The notes under the pieces were generated by a model that was given only the letters and a program-made list of their open reading frames with translations, did no database searches and was not told where the DNA came from. Below, one piece after another: positions 38,316 through 48,824 of a DNA stretch of 64,000 nucleotides. The translations under genes and the position numbers were made by a program. Where the stretch lies: assembly GCA_963830485.1 (NCBI GenBank), contig CAWHNE010000026.1, forward strand, positions 74,146 through 138,145. Direction: 5' to 3'. The DNA comes from CAIWHR01 sp963830485 (lineage in GTDB: Bacteria; Pseudomonadota; Gammaproteobacteria; Burkholderiales; Casimicrobiaceae). Position 1 is the stretch's first letter. Each line of letters begins with the position of its first letter.

Positions 38316-38331
38316 TGGCATAGCGATTGCT
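38316..38331 (+). promoter_or_regulatory. sigma-54 (RpoN)-type promoter
   Basis: TGGCATAGCGATTGCT has GG at 38317-38318 and GC at 38329-38330, exactly ten bases apart, as the -24/-12 elements require, and it agrees with TGGCAC-N5-TTGCW except for one base. The start codon of the metalloprotease follows 30 bases later. Confidence 0.65.
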
Positions 38332-38360
38332 CGATCTTGCCCACGCTCAGGGAGACAATA

Positions 38361-40673
38361 ATGAATCCGCGTTTTTCATTGCGACGGGCGGCCGCCTACG
38401 TGGCGGTCGCGGCGTTCGCGCTGGCCGCCGTGCCCGGCGTCGACGCGCACCATGTCAACTCGCACGACACGAAGTCGAAGGCGGCGGGCCTGCCGGACGG
38501 TACGTCCGTATCGGTGCAGGGACGACTCTCGATCCTCGACTTCATCTATCTCAACGGCGCCGGCCATGAGCGTATCTATGCGCTGGTCGGCGACGACGGT
38601 TCGGTGACGCGGGTCAAGTTCGCCTCCGGCGTGACCGTGCGCCAGGGAACGCAGATGGTCGCTTCCGGGCACGCGTCGCGCGGTGCCGTCATCGTCGAGC
38701 AGCATCAGCAGCAGCCGGCCCCGAAGGCGGCCTCGGCGACGAAGGCGGTCTCCGTCGAGGGAACGGTACAGCTGCTCCATGCCGACTACTTCGAGGGCGG
38801 CACGAGCCGCTTCGTGTGGACGCTCCGCCAGGACAGCGGTGAGGAGAGCGAGCTCGATCTTCCGATCGCGCCGGTCGAACTGGCTTCCGGCATGCGCGTG
38901 AACGTCACGGGCGAGCAAAGCGCGGCGGGCATCGCGCCCAGCTCGATCGCCGTGCTCGCCGAGGCCGCGTCGCGGCGGTCCCGGCGCAGTCACCGCCGCG
39001 TCGACCGCCAACGTGCTCGTGATCCTGCTCAACTTCAAGCCGACGCCGCCCGCGACGACGCCGGCGCAGCCGTTTACGCAGGCCGCGGTGAACACGGTCG
39101 TGTTCTCGGGTACGAGCAGCATCGCGAACTACTGGGCCGAGACGTCGTTCGGCAATCAACTCCTCACGGGAACCGTGACGCCGTGGCTGACGGCGAGCTT
39201 CACGGTTCCGACGACCTGCAACTACTCGGCCATTGCGACCGAGGCGCGGCGGGTCGCGACGGCGGCGGGCTACAACCTCGCGAGCTACCAGAAGTTCCAT
39301 TACCTGTTCGAGCGCGTGCCCGCGTGCGGCTGGGCCGGGCTCGGCGAAGTCCCCGGCTCCCAGACGTGGAGCAACCAGTACAACACGCTCGGCGTGATCG
39401 GCCACGAGCTCGGCCACAACCTCGGGCTCGGCCACGCGAACTCGCTGCCGTGCAACGGCGCGACGATCGCCACCAACTGCCCGCTCGCGCGGCCCGAGTA
39501 CGGCGATCCGTGGGACATCATGGGCAACCAGAGCTCGCGCCACGTCAACGCGTGGCAGAAGAACAGCCTGGGCTGGATCCCGGATGCCAAGGTCGCGACC
39601 CACGCGGGCGGCACGGCCAGCTACACGCTTTCGCCGCTCACGTCACCGGGCGGGACGCTCTACGCGGTGCAGGTGCCGGCCGCGGTGCATCGCACCTACT
39701 GGCTCGAGTACCGCCAGCCGACGGGCTTCGATGCGCGGGCTGCCGGCCTCCGCGACGAACGGCGCGATCATCCATCTGGCCGGGCTCATGCACCAGTCCG
39801 ATCGCAGCGAATACGGCTGCTGGGACACGTGCTTCCTCGACATGGTCCCGGCGACATCGACGATGACCGACGGCGCGCTGCAGGTGGGGAACGCGTTCGT
39901 CGACGCGCAGACCGGCGTCACGGTCACCGCGGTCTCGAAGGGCGCGGGCGGGCTGACGGTCACGGTGGCGAGCCCGCAGATCAAGACCGACCTCGGTCTC
40001 TACCGCAAGCTGTCGTCGACGGGAACGCCGGTCTACAAGTTCCTGCTGGACTGGGGATTCGACTCACGTGCCGGACGCCAAGGTGCCCTACGGCATGGCC
40101 GGCGACATCCCGGTCGTCGGCAACTTCACGTATGACGGGCTCACGAGTCTCGTCGTCTATCGCAACGGGATCTGGTATCTCGACACCGATCGCAACGGCA
40201 CGTCGAACCAGACGGTCGTCCTGGGCGGCGTCGCCGGCGACATCCCGCTCGCGGCGAACTTCACGGGTCCCGGCTGGACCGACGACCTCGTGCTCTATCG
40301 CAGCGGCACCTGGTACGTCGACCAGTACCACAACGGAACCGTCGACAAGACGTTCCACTTCGGCGGCGTGCCCGGCGACAAGCCGCTCGCCGGCGACGTC
40401 AACGGCGACGGCATCGCCGATCTCGTGATCTACCGCAACGGCTTCTGGTACGTCGACACGAACCGCGACGGCGTCGCCGACATGACGGTGATCTTCGGCG
40501 GCATGCCGCAGGACATGCCGGCGCTGATCGACTGGGACGGCGACGGCAAGGCCGACCTCTGCATCTTCCGCGACGGCGTGTGGTACGTGAACACGAAGCG
40601 CGACGGGACGCTGCAGGCGATGTTCATCTACGGCGCGGCGGGCGACATCCCGTTCGGCGGCCACTTCTACTGA
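38361..40673 (+). CDS. secreted metzincin-type metalloprotease with C-terminal repeat domain (frameshifts)
   Basis: A secreted protein of about 770 residues. The signal peptide is MNPRFSLRRAAAYVAVAAFA. Two small beta-type segments follow, then a protease domain with GHELGHNLGLGH (39400-39435), the HExxHxxGxxH zinc motif, and the Met-turn PWDIMGNQS. After 39960 comes DLGLYRKLSSTGTPVYKFLL and a domain of about five repeats of the form YRNGxWYxDTNRDG / FGGxPGDxPL. This same C-terminal domain ends both PKD proteins at 41069 and 48825. Indels lie near 38980, 39740 and 40068. A sigma-54-type promoter precedes it. I expect it to act outside the cell, on or in the matrix. Confidence 0.82.
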
Positions 40674-41068
40674 CGTCTCCGCCGACGCCTCGCAGGGGCC
40701 GCGACAGCCCGTAGGCCCCGCTCCGTCGGCCGTGGCGTCGCCTCCGCGCACGACGCACGACGTGCGTGTTCGATCTCTCCGCTCGAGGCCGCTCGTGGCG
40801 GCGAGCGCCGCTCGGTCCCGCTGACTACTTGCGCCGACTGCGACGCCGTGCGACCGCTCCGCAGGCGTCAGCGTCGCCAAGCACGTGATTGAACCCGTGT
40901 CTTCGAGACTCGCTGCAGGAGCCGCGCTGCATCTGCACCCTGCGGCCTACCACGCGGCGACAGGGCCAGCTCGCGATCAGTTGCCAAGAACCCGCGACCC
41001 GTCGCTGCCACGCGACCGCGGCAAATGTGCAGGACATGGCAAGCCTGGAGCGGCGCGAGATCGTCCGG
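40674..41068. other. convergent intergenic region
   Basis: These 395 bases lie between the 3' ends of the metalloprotease and the large PKD gene. No gene or clear terminator is seen. The sequence is GC-rich with short palindromes such as GACGCACGACGTGCG near 40755. Confidence 0.5.
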
Positions 41069-44000
41069 TCAGTGGAACTTGCCGAGCATGGGCAGGTCGC
41101 CGGCGGCGCCGTAGCCGAAGATCACGTCCGCCACGCCGTCGCGCTTCGTGCTCACGTACCACGATGCCGTCCCGGAACAGGCACAGATCCGCCTTGCCGT
41201 CGCCATTCCAGTCGAACAGCAGCGGAATGTCCTGCGGCATGCCGCCAAACACCACCGTCATGTCGGCCGTGCCGTTGCGGTTCGTGTCGATGTACCAGAT
41301 CCCGTTGCGGTAGATCGCCAGATCGGCCATGCCGTCACCGTTGACATCGCCCGCCAGCGGCATGTCGCCGGGCACCCCGCCGAACATGTAGGTCAAGTTG
41401 GCCGACCCGCTCAGATCCGTGTCCACGTACCAGATCGCCGGCCCGGTAGATGACGATGTCGTCCAGCTGGCCCGGACCCGGAGAAGTTCGCCGTCAGCGG
41501 AATGTCGCCGGGCACCCCCCCGAAGCGGCACGACCGAGTCGGTCACCCCGTCGCGGTTCGTGTCGATGTACCACATCCCGTTGCGGTAGACGATCAGGCT
41601 CGACTTGCCGCCGGGGCTCGATGTAGCCCACCAGCGGCACGTCGCCGGCCACGCCGAACTGGATCTGCGCATCGGGCGCGTGATCGAAGTTGTAGTCCAG
41701 CAGGTAGCGGTAGGGCGGTTTCGTCACGCCCGCCGTCTTCCGGTACAAGCCGACATCCAATGACGGCGTCGACCGTAACGTAGTCGGTGATGGTCTGGGT
41801 GTCGCTGCCCCCGGCCCCGGTCACCGTCAGCGTGACCGTGTATAGGCCAGGCGCCGAATAGACCTTGCTCGGATTGGCGACGGTGCTGGTCGTGCCGTCG
41901 CCGAAGTCCCAAGCGTAGCTGGTGACGCCGCCGAGTGATTCGTCGGTGAAATTGACGGTGAGCGGAGCCATCCCGGCTGGTCGACGATGCCGAAAACTTC
42001 GCCCGCGGAGTCACCTTGACGTAGTTGGTCTGGGTCTTCGTGTGGCTGCCCCCGGGCCCGGTGACCGTCAGCGCGACCGTGTACACGCCCGACGCCGAAT
42101 AGATCTTGCTCGGATTGGCAACGGGGCTCGTCGTGCCGTCGCCGAAGGTCCAGGCGTAGCTCGTGATGCTGCCGGTCGAGCTGTTGGTGAAAGCGACCGT
42201 CTGCGGGGCCTTGCCCTTGGTTGGCGTGCCGGTGAACTGCGCCAGGGCTGGCGTGCCGACCGTCACGTAGTTGGTGCGCGTCTGCGTGTTGCTGCCGCCC
42301 GGTCCGGTCACGGTCAGCGCCACCGTGTAGGTCGGCGGCACGTGGTTGAGTCGCGCGTGCTGGTGTGCTGCGGCGTCCGCGTGTTGCTGCCGCCCGGCCC
42401 GGTCACGGTCAATGCCACCGTGTAGGTGCCGGCCGCCGCGTACACGTGGCTCGGACTCGCCACCGTGCTGGTGCCGCCGTCACCGAAGGTCCACGCATGG
42501 CTGGTGATCGATCCGGTCGACGTGTTGCTGAAGTTCACCGTCAGCGGGAACGTGCCCGAGGTCGGGCTGCCCGTGAACTGCGCCACCGGCGCCGGCGTGC
42601 CCACCGTCACGTAGCTGGTGCGCGTCTGCGTGTTGCTGCCGCCCGGTCCGGTCACCGTCAGCGCCACCGTGTAGGTGCCGGCCGCCGCGTACACGTGGCT
42701 CGGACTCGCCGCCGTGCTGGTGCCGCCGTCACCGAAGGTCCACGCATGGCTGGTGATCGATCCGGTCGACGTATTGCTGAAGTTCACCGTCAGCGGGAAG
42801 CTGTCCCGAGGTCGGAGTGCCGGTGAACTGCGCCACCGGCGCCGGCGTGCCCACCGTCACGTAGCCGGTGCGCGTCTGCGTGTTGCTGCCGCCCGGTCCG
42901 GTCACGGTCAGTGCCACCGTGTAGGTGCCGGCCGCCGCGTACACGTGGCTCGGACTCGCCAGCCGTGCTGGTGCCGCCGTCACCGAAGGTCCACGCATAG
43001 CTGGTGATCGATCCGGTCGACGTGTTGCTGAAGTTCACCGTCAGCGGGAACGTGCCCGAGGTCGGGCTGCCCGTGAACTGCGCCACCGGCGCCGGCGTGC
43101 CCACCGTCACGTAGCCGGTGCGCGTCTGCGTGTTGCTGCCGCCCGGTCCGGTCACGGTCAGCGCCACCGTGTAGGTGCCGGCCGCCGCGTACACGTGGCT
43201 CGGACTCGCCAGCGTGCTGGTGCCGCCGTCACCGAAGGTCCACGCATGGCTGGTGATCGATCCGGTCGACGTGTTGCTGAAGTTCACCGTCAGCGGGAAG
43301 CGTGCCCGAGGTCGGGCTGCCGGTGAACTGCGCGACCGGCGCCGGCGCGCTCACCGTCACGTAGTTGGTGCGCGTCTGCGTGTTGCTGCCGCCCGGGCCG
43401 GTCACCGTGAGGGCCACCGTGTAGGTGCCCGGCCGCCGCGTAGACGTGGCTCGGACTCGCCACCGTGCTGGTGCCGCCATCACCGAAGGTCCAGGCATAG
43501 CTGGTGATCGATCCGGTCGACGTGTTGCTGAAGTTCACCGTCAGCGGCGCCGCCCCGAGGTTGGGGTCCCGGTGAACTGCGCCACCGGCGCCGGCGCGCT
43601 CACCGTCACGTAGTTGGTGCGCGTCTGCGTGTTGCTGCCGCCCGGACCGGTCACGGTCAGCGCCACCGTGTAGGTGCCGGCCGCCGCGTACACGTGGCTC
43701 GGACTCGCCACCGTGCTGGTGCCGCCGTCACCGAAGGTCCAGGCGTAGCTGGTGATCGATCCGGTCGACGTGTTGCTGAAGTTCACCGTCAGCGGGAAGT
43801 CGCCCGAGGTCGGGCGTGCCGGTGAACTGCGCCACCGGCGCCGGCGCGCTCACCGTCACGTAGTTGGTGCGCGTCTGCGTGTTGCTGCCGCCCGGTCCGG
43901 TCACCGTGAGCGCCACCGTGTAGGTGCCGGCCGCCGCGTACACGTGGCTCGGACTCGCCGCCGTGCTGGTGCCGCCGTCGCCGAAGGTCCAGGCGTAGCT

Positions 44001-44931
44001 GGTGATCGATCCGGTCGACGTGTTGCTGAAGTTCACCGTCAGCGGAGCTGTCCCGAGGTCGGACGTGCCGGTGAACTGCGCGACCGGCGCCGGCGCGCTC
44101 ACCGTCACGTAGTTGGTGCGCGTCTGCGTGTTGCTGCCGCCCGGCCCAGTCACCGTGAGGCCACCGTGTAGGTCCCCGCCGCCGAGTAGACGTGGCTCGG
44201 ACTCGCCACCGTGCTGGTGCCGCCGTCACCGAAGGTCCAGGCGTAGCTGGTGATCGATCCGGTCGACGTGTTGCTGAAGTTCACCGTCAGCGGGAAGGTG
44301 CCCGAGGTCGGACTGCCGGTGAACTGCGCCACCGGCGCCGGCGTGCCCACCGTCACGTAGCCGGTGCGCGTCTGCGTGTTGCTGCCGCCCGGCCCGGTCA
44401 CCGTCAGCGCCACCGTGTAGGTTCCGGCCGCCGCGTAGACGTGGCTCGGACTCGCCGCCGTGCTGGTGCCGCCGTCGCCGAAGGTCCACGCGTAGCTGGT
44501 GATCGATCCGGTCGACGTATTGCTGAAGTTCACCGTCAGCGGGAAGGTGCCCGGAGGTCGGACTCCCGGTGAACTGCGCCACCGGTGCGCTGTACGGCAC
44601 CGTCGTGCCGACGTCGTTCGAGAATCCACTGTCCGTATATCCGGGCGGCATAGGCGGTGACTACAAAGTGATACGTCGCCCCCTCGGTCAATCCCGTGAC
44701 AGTGTAGGTCGTCGTGTTGCCGACGTCGATCTGCGACGGATAGTTGCCGACGGAGGGCCCGTAGTAGATCTTGTAGCCAGTCGCCGGGGGGCTCAGTACC
44801 GGATCCCAGGCGAGATTCACGCCCGCAGCAAGCGCGCGCGCCGCGACGAGCAACAGCAACAGGGATAGTCCCAGCAGCCGCGCGAGCGCGGCCAACCTGC
44901 TCAAGCCGCTGCGCGAAGAAACGTCGACCAT
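41069..44931 (-). CDS. secreted PKD-repeat protein with fibronectin-like N-terminus (frameshifts)
   Basis: About 1285 residues. The start ATG 44931 gives a signal peptide with a leucine-rich core (LSLLLLLVAARALA). A fibronectin type III-like domain follows (NLAWDPVLSPPATGYKIYYG, TVTGLTEGATYHFVVTAYA), then about eleven PKD domains of some 84 residues (FPLTVNFSNTSTGSITSYAW, TFGDGGTSTVASPSHVY), and the C-terminal repeat domain shared with the metalloprotease (DVGLYRKTAGVTKPPYRYLL onward). At least ten single-base indels break the array, at different places in different copies. A c-di-GMP riboswitch controls it. PKD/Fn3 arrays are typical of large surface or matrix proteins; the function is inferred. 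Confidence 0.82.
41770..44600 (-). repeat. tandem PKD-coding repeat array, about eleven units of 250 bp
   Basis: Unit boundaries, marked by the GTGAACTGCGC sequence, fall near 44569, 44319, 44071, 43821, 43571, 43322, 43072, 42823 and 42572, then 42231 and 41985. The eight units between 44569 and 42572 are nearly identical at DNA level. The unit below 42572 is followed by a partial duplicate (42330-42231 region), as if recombination or assembly had removed part of the array. The last two units are more diverged. Copy number in the real genome may differ. Confidence 0.8.
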
Positions 44932-44965
44932 CGTGCCTCCCTCGAACTTACAGCCAAGAGGCACG
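44932..44965 (-). promoter_or_regulatory. expression-platform hairpin over the start of the large PKD gene
   Basis: CGTGCCTC (44965-44958) pairs with GAGGCACG (44939-44932), eight bases. The second arm contains the purine-rich ribosome binding site and ends directly at the ATG (44931). The same stem is kept in the second PKD gene. It fits a switch that hides or frees the ribosome binding site in response to the aptamer. Confidence 0.65.
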
Positions 44966-44974
44966 AAGCCCATT

Positions 44975-45062
44975 CCTTGGCGACCAGGCTGCCCTGTCCC
45001 GCTGCGGGGATTTAGGCCCTCGGCTTTGCGTCCCGCCCTTTCGAGCGGTTTGCCTTTTTCAG
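44975..45062 (-). promoter_or_regulatory. cyclic di-GMP-I (GEMM) riboswitch aptamer, copy 1
   Basis: Read on the minus strand it carries the class I signature in order: GGCAAACC, a stem closed by a CGAAAG tetraloop (CGCTC-GAAA-GGGCG), GGGACGCAAAGCC, GGGCCTAA and the 3' receptor side CAGGGCAGCCTGG. These are the conserved bases of the c-di-GMP-I aptamer, including the GNRA loop and the ligand-binding core. It lies 44 bases before the start codon. Whether the ligand turns the gene on or off is not visible. Confidence 0.92.
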
Positions 45063-45526
45063 AAACAGAAACGACCCGACAGATCAGAACTACTGCAGTT
45101 ACACACAGCTTTTTTTTGCGACGGCCTCCCTGGCCGACTTCCGACGCTTCGAAACCTTGTGCACCACTACCTGATCCAACGACGTTGTCTCGTACCAACC
45201 CATCACCGGTGCGACCCAGGCCGGGGCGCCCATTATGACGACAGCATACCATGCCAATAGCATAATTGGCGAGGGCCGTCTACTCCTTGCGGCAGATCAA
45301 CGAACCGATCGGGGGAGGGAGACGCAGTGCAAGAGCGCCCTGCCGTCGCGCCGGCGTGGGCTACAGGCGCGGCTCGAGGCGGCATCGAGACGGGCGCTCG
45401 AACGCGCAAAAGGCCGATCGCCGCGGGGAATGACCGGACGTGCGGGTTCCCGTCCAGGACAACGCAAGCGGGGATCCGGGGCGCCGGGCTAGCCCCGGTG
45501 CCCGAGCCGCGCACCGCGGCGCGGCT

Positions 45527-46682
45527 TTATGACAGGGCCGATCCGCCTACGTCGCGCTCGCCATGCGGGGCCGCTCGAGGCTTCCGGACGCGAGGTCTCC
45601 TGATCGCCCGCGCGACCTCCTCGCTTTGGGCTTCCGTCAGTTCCGGAAACATCGGAAGCGACAGCACTTCGTTCGCAGCCCGCTCGGAGTGTGGGAACTG
45701 TCCAGACTTGTAGCCCAGGTCCGAGAACGCCGGAAGCAAGTGCACCGGAATCGGATAGTGAATTCCCGTCTGGATACCTTGCGCGTTCAGCGTCTCCTGC
45801 CATGTTTCGCGCTGGCCGGTCCGGACGGCGTAGACGTGATAGACGTGACGCGCGTAGGACATGGCCGGCGGAGTGACCACGCCACTGCCGGCCAGGAGTC
45901 GGTCGTACCGTGCGGCTGCCGCGCGGCGCGCCTCGGTCCACGCTTCGAGGTGGCGCAGCTTGACTCGCAGCACGGCGCCCTGAATCCCCTCGAGCCGGTA
46001 GTTGTAGCCCTTGAGCACGTGCTGATACTTCCTCTCGGCGCCCCAGTCGCGCAGCATGCGAATCGTGCGTGCGTAATCCGCATTGTTCGTGACCACCATG
46101 CCGCCTTCGCCATAGGCGCCGAGGTTCTTGCCGGGATAGAAGCTGAAGCAGCCCATGTCGCCCATGCTTCCGGCGCGGCGTCCCTTGTACTCCGCGCCGT
46201 GCGCCTGGCACGCATCCTCGATGACGACGAGGCCGCGCCGCTTGGCGATTTCCAGCAACGGGTCCATGTCCGCCGGCTGGCCGTACAGATGCACCGGAAT
46301 GATCGCCTTCGTGCGCTCGGTGATCGCGGCCTCGATCGCCGCGACGTCGATGGTGAACGACCGCGGATCGATGTCGACGAAGACGGGCGTCGCACCGGTG
46401 TAGCAGATCGCCGACACGGTCGCGACGAACGTGAAAGGAACGGTGATGACTTCGTCGCCGGGCCCGATGTTCGCCGCGAGCAGCGCAAGATGCAGTGCGC
46501 TCGTCCCCGTGTTCACGCCGATGCCCTGACTCGGTCCGGCAATAGGCGGAGAACTCCTTCTCGAATGCGGCGACCTCGCTGCCGAGCGTGAACTGGCAGC
46601 TGTCCAGAACGCCCTGTATCGCCGCGTTGACCTCGGTCTTGATCGAGGCGTATTGCGCCTTGAGATCGACAAATGGAATCAC
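45527..46682 (-). CDS. DegT/DnrJ/EryC1 family nucleotide-sugar aminotransferase (frameshift)
   Basis: A PLP-dependent sugar aminotransferase of about 385 residues: start MIPFVDLKAQYASIKTEV, GVNTGTSALHLALLAANIGP, VIEDACQAHGAEYKGRRAG, and the Schiff-base lysine in CFSFYPGKNLGAYGEGG. An indel near 46535 separates the first 50 residues. The start overlaps the stop of the next gene upstream by four bases. With the dehydrogenase and acyltransferase genes it forms the set WbpB/WbpD/WbpE (WlbA/B/C), which makes a diacetamido-glucuronic acid nucleotide sugar for surface polysaccharide. The family call is firm; the exact sugar is inferred. Confidence 0.87.
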
Positions 46683-47707
46683 GATGGCTTCCCCTTATGT
46701 TGCACGTACACGGTCTCGCCCTTCCCGCGCATCGAACTGGTTGCGGCTTCGATCAATTCAACGACCCGCAGGCCGAGTTGCCCGTCGGTTTCCGGCACCT
46801 TGTCATGCTCGATGCAGTCGACGAAATGCTCGGCTTCCATGCTCAACGCTTCGGTCCCCACCAGCTTGGGCGCCCACATGTCGCCCGTCCGGTAACCCAC
46901 GCGCATCTCGTGAATCTGTTGCGGGTCGTCGGTAAAGCTGACGCCCTTGTCGTAGACCTTGATCTTCTCGCTCGGCGCAAGGTCATCGTAGATGATCATC
47001 TTCTTGCTCCCGCCGACCAGAATCTGGCGAACCTTGACCGGCGCCAGCCAGCTCACGTTCGCATGAGCGATCGGCCCCGACGAATAGAACAGCGTGATGT
47101 ACGCCAGGTTCTCCGGAGTGCCGGGAAAGTGGTTGGTGCCGCTCGCCGACACGGCGGCTGGATGTTCGCCCAGCAGATAGTCGAGAATGGAAAAATCGTG
47201 CACGGCCAGGTCGGAGATCACGCTGACATCGCGCTGGAACAGGCCGAGATTTACACGCACCGAGTCGTAGTAATACACCCGACCGAGCTCGCCGCTCTTG
47301 ATGATTTCCCTCATCCGGCGGACGGCGCCCGTGTAGATGAACGTGTGATCGACGATCAGCGTCCGCTTGCGCCGCTCGGCCTCGTCGATCAGCTTGCGCG
47401 CCTGCAGGGACGTTTCGGCCATCGGCTTTTCGAGCCACAGATGCTTGCCGGCCTTGAGCGCCGCCATCCCGAGCTCGAAGTGGGTAGCGACCGGTGTCGC
47501 CACGGCGATGGCGTCGATCGCGGGATCGCGCAGCAGATCCTGGAAGTCGGACGTGGTCTTGACCGCCGGGTAGCGCCGCTGAACGATCTCGAGCTTCTTC
47601 GGATCGAGATCCGCGACCGCTGCGACCGCGGCGCCTGGCGTCTCCGCGAAGTTTCTGACCAGATTGGGGCCCCAGTAGCCATAGCCGATTACGCCGATCT
47701 TGATCAT
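46679..47707 (-). CDS. Gfo/Idh/MocA nucleotide-sugar dehydrogenase (WbpB/WlbA-like)
   Basis: An intact 342-residue oxidoreductase: Rossmann motif IGVIGYGYWGPNLVRNF at residues 4-20, the GKHLWLEKPMAETSLQA segment with the catalytic lysine, and DHTFIYTGAVRRMREII. WbpB/WlbA-type enzymes oxidise the 3-position of UDP-GlcNAcA, providing the keto sugar for the neighbouring aminotransferase. It overlaps that gene by four bases and follows the acyltransferase by about 90 bases, so the three form an operon. Confidence 0.85.
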   Translation of the reverse strand: MIKIGVIGYGYWGPNLVRNFAETPGAAVAAVADLDPKKLEIVQRRYPAVKTTSDFQDLLRDPAIDAIAVATPVATHFELGMAALKAGKHLWLEKPMAETSLQARKLIDEAERRKRTLIVDHTFIYTGAVRRMREIIKSGELGRVYYYDSVRVNLGLFQRDVSVISDLAVHDFSILDYLLGEHPAAVSASGTNHFPGTPENLAYITLFYSSGPIAHANVSWLAPVKVRQILVGGSKKMIIYDDLAPSEKIKVYDKGVSFTDDPQQIHEMRVGYRTGDMWAPKLVGTEALSMEAEHFVDCIEHDKVPETDGQLGLRVVELIEAATSSMRGKGETVYVQHKGKPS

Positions 47708-47796
47708 TGAGCTCTTCGCGTTGGATGGGGGTGTTTTGGTCACGATGAATGAATCGCGTGGACAGACAGGCTTTCGGAGCACGAATGCGTCGGGTT

Positions 47797-48276
47797 TCAC
47801 CGGCGCGTGCGCGTATCTCCGATGACGCGCGCGGGCACGCCGGCGACGATTGCAAAATCCGGAACGTCTTTGTTGACCACCGCGCCCGCGCCGATCAGCG
47901 CCCCCTCGCCGATCGTGACCCCACAAATGATGGTCGCATTGGAACCGATCGATGCCGCACGTCTCACGCGCGTTGCCTCGACCTTCCAGTCGGCCTCGGT
48001 CTGCAGACCACCATCGGCCTTGGTCGCACGCGGATATCGATCGTTCGTGAACATGACGCCGTGGCCGACGAAAACCTCGTCTTCGATGACCACGCCCTCG
48101 CAAATGAATGAATGCGAGGAGATCTTGCACCGTGCTCCGACCCGCGATTTCTTCTGAATCTCGACGAACGCCCCGATCTTGGTTCCCTCGCCGATTGTAC
48201 AACCGTACAGATTGACGAGCGACGGGTGCGGAATACTGACGTTCGTGCCGAGCGAAACAGTTTCGGAAATGGGCAT
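47797..48276 (-). CDS. left-handed beta-helix acyltransferase (WbpD/WlbB-like)
   Basis: An acetyltransferase of about 159 residues with hexapeptide repeats (IGEGTKIGAFVEI, VIEDEVFVGHGVMF, IGSNATIICGVTIGEGALIG) and FTNDRYPRA, a loop typical of WbpD/WlbB that N-acetylates the 3-amino sugar. It ends AIVAGVPARVIGD. ATG 48276 gives MPISETVSLG, the usual start; ATG 48294 is also in frame. It is intact and is the first gene of the three-gene sugar operon. Confidence 0.87.
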   Translation of the reverse strand: MPISETVSLGTNVSIPHPSLVNLYGCTIGEGTKIGAFVEIQKKSRVGARCKISSHSFICEGVVIEDEVFVGHGVMFTNDRYPRATKADGGLQTEADWKVEATRVRRAASIGSNATIICGVTIGEGALIGAGAVVNKDVPDFAIVAGVPARVIGDTRTRR

Positions 48277-48294
48277 CGAAAATTCTCGGGTCAA

Positions 48295-48824
48295 GGCCGA
48301 CTCATTCGGGGCGCACCGTCAAACGAGCCCCTCTGCGCCGGGTCGCAAGATCGAAACGGCGGTCTGCCGCATCGCTTCGCGTCAATGATAGTCGAGCTTT
48401 GAATTCGCGTCCCACCGTTGTTGCATTGGACGACGAGTGGCGAGGCGGAGCTAAGGAGATCGGAGCGAAGCGGATGTGCGGCAAATTGTGCGATACAACG
48501 GACGGCTACCGCCACCGTGCATCCGCACCGAATGGCAATCCTGGTGCACGCAAGCGAAAAGGCAATCGTGATCGCACGTACGAGTCGTTCGTTCGACGGA
48601 GCCACGCCACTGAAACCGTCGAGCGGACATCAGTCAACCGGCACGACGCGCCGCCGACCATCGTCGAAGATGATCAGTAACGGTAGGTGTAACAACACCC
48701 GCTCGCGCGGACTCGAGTGCGAAGATCCTGGCTGCCGCGCGGAATCCGGCCAATCAGCCGGGCAGCGGAAACGATGGCCGACCCCGAGTCGTCCGCAACG
48801 GACTCGGGCGTGGTGCGTCGCCGA
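48295..48824. other. intergenic region between sugar operon and second PKD gene
   Basis: These 530 bases contain no convincing gene. The part next to the acyltransferase must hold the promoter of the sugar operon; no clear -35/-10 pair stands out. Near the PKD gene there is the hairpin listed at 48783-48808. Confidence 0.5.
48783..48808 (-). terminator. hairpin after the second PKD gene
   Basis: An eight-base stem CCCGAGTC/GACTCGGG with a ten-base loop lies 17 bases beyond the stop of the PKD gene. No T-run follows, so it may be a transcript-end structure. Confidence 0.4.

Larger units (their letters stand above)
38037..38360. other. upstream regulatory region of the metalloprotease
   Basis: No gene is seen. 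The 324 bases are less GC-rich toward the end and contain an inverted repeat at 38243-38270 and a sigma-54-type promoter at 38316-38331, both listed separately. Confidence 0.6.
44932..45526. other. leader and upstream region of the large PKD gene
   Basis: From the gene outwards: the SD-covering hairpin (44932-44965), the c-di-GMP aptamer (44975-45062), a T-rich stretch near 45110 (on the plus strand), and an AT-richer area near 45235-45270 where a promoter is likely. The remaining 250 bases to the aminotransferase gene show nothing recognisable. Confidence 0.55.

Noticed and set aside
41770..44600. CRISPR-like regular spacing
   Set aside because: The 250-bp units are coding PKD domains without short repeats and unique spacers, and no cas genes are present.
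45233..45270. A second sigma-54-like promoter upstream of the large PKD gene (TTGGCATGGTATGCTG on the minus strand)
   Set aside because: GG and GC are eight bases apart instead of ten. It would need two missing bases, so it is not listed, although the area is the likeliest promoter site.
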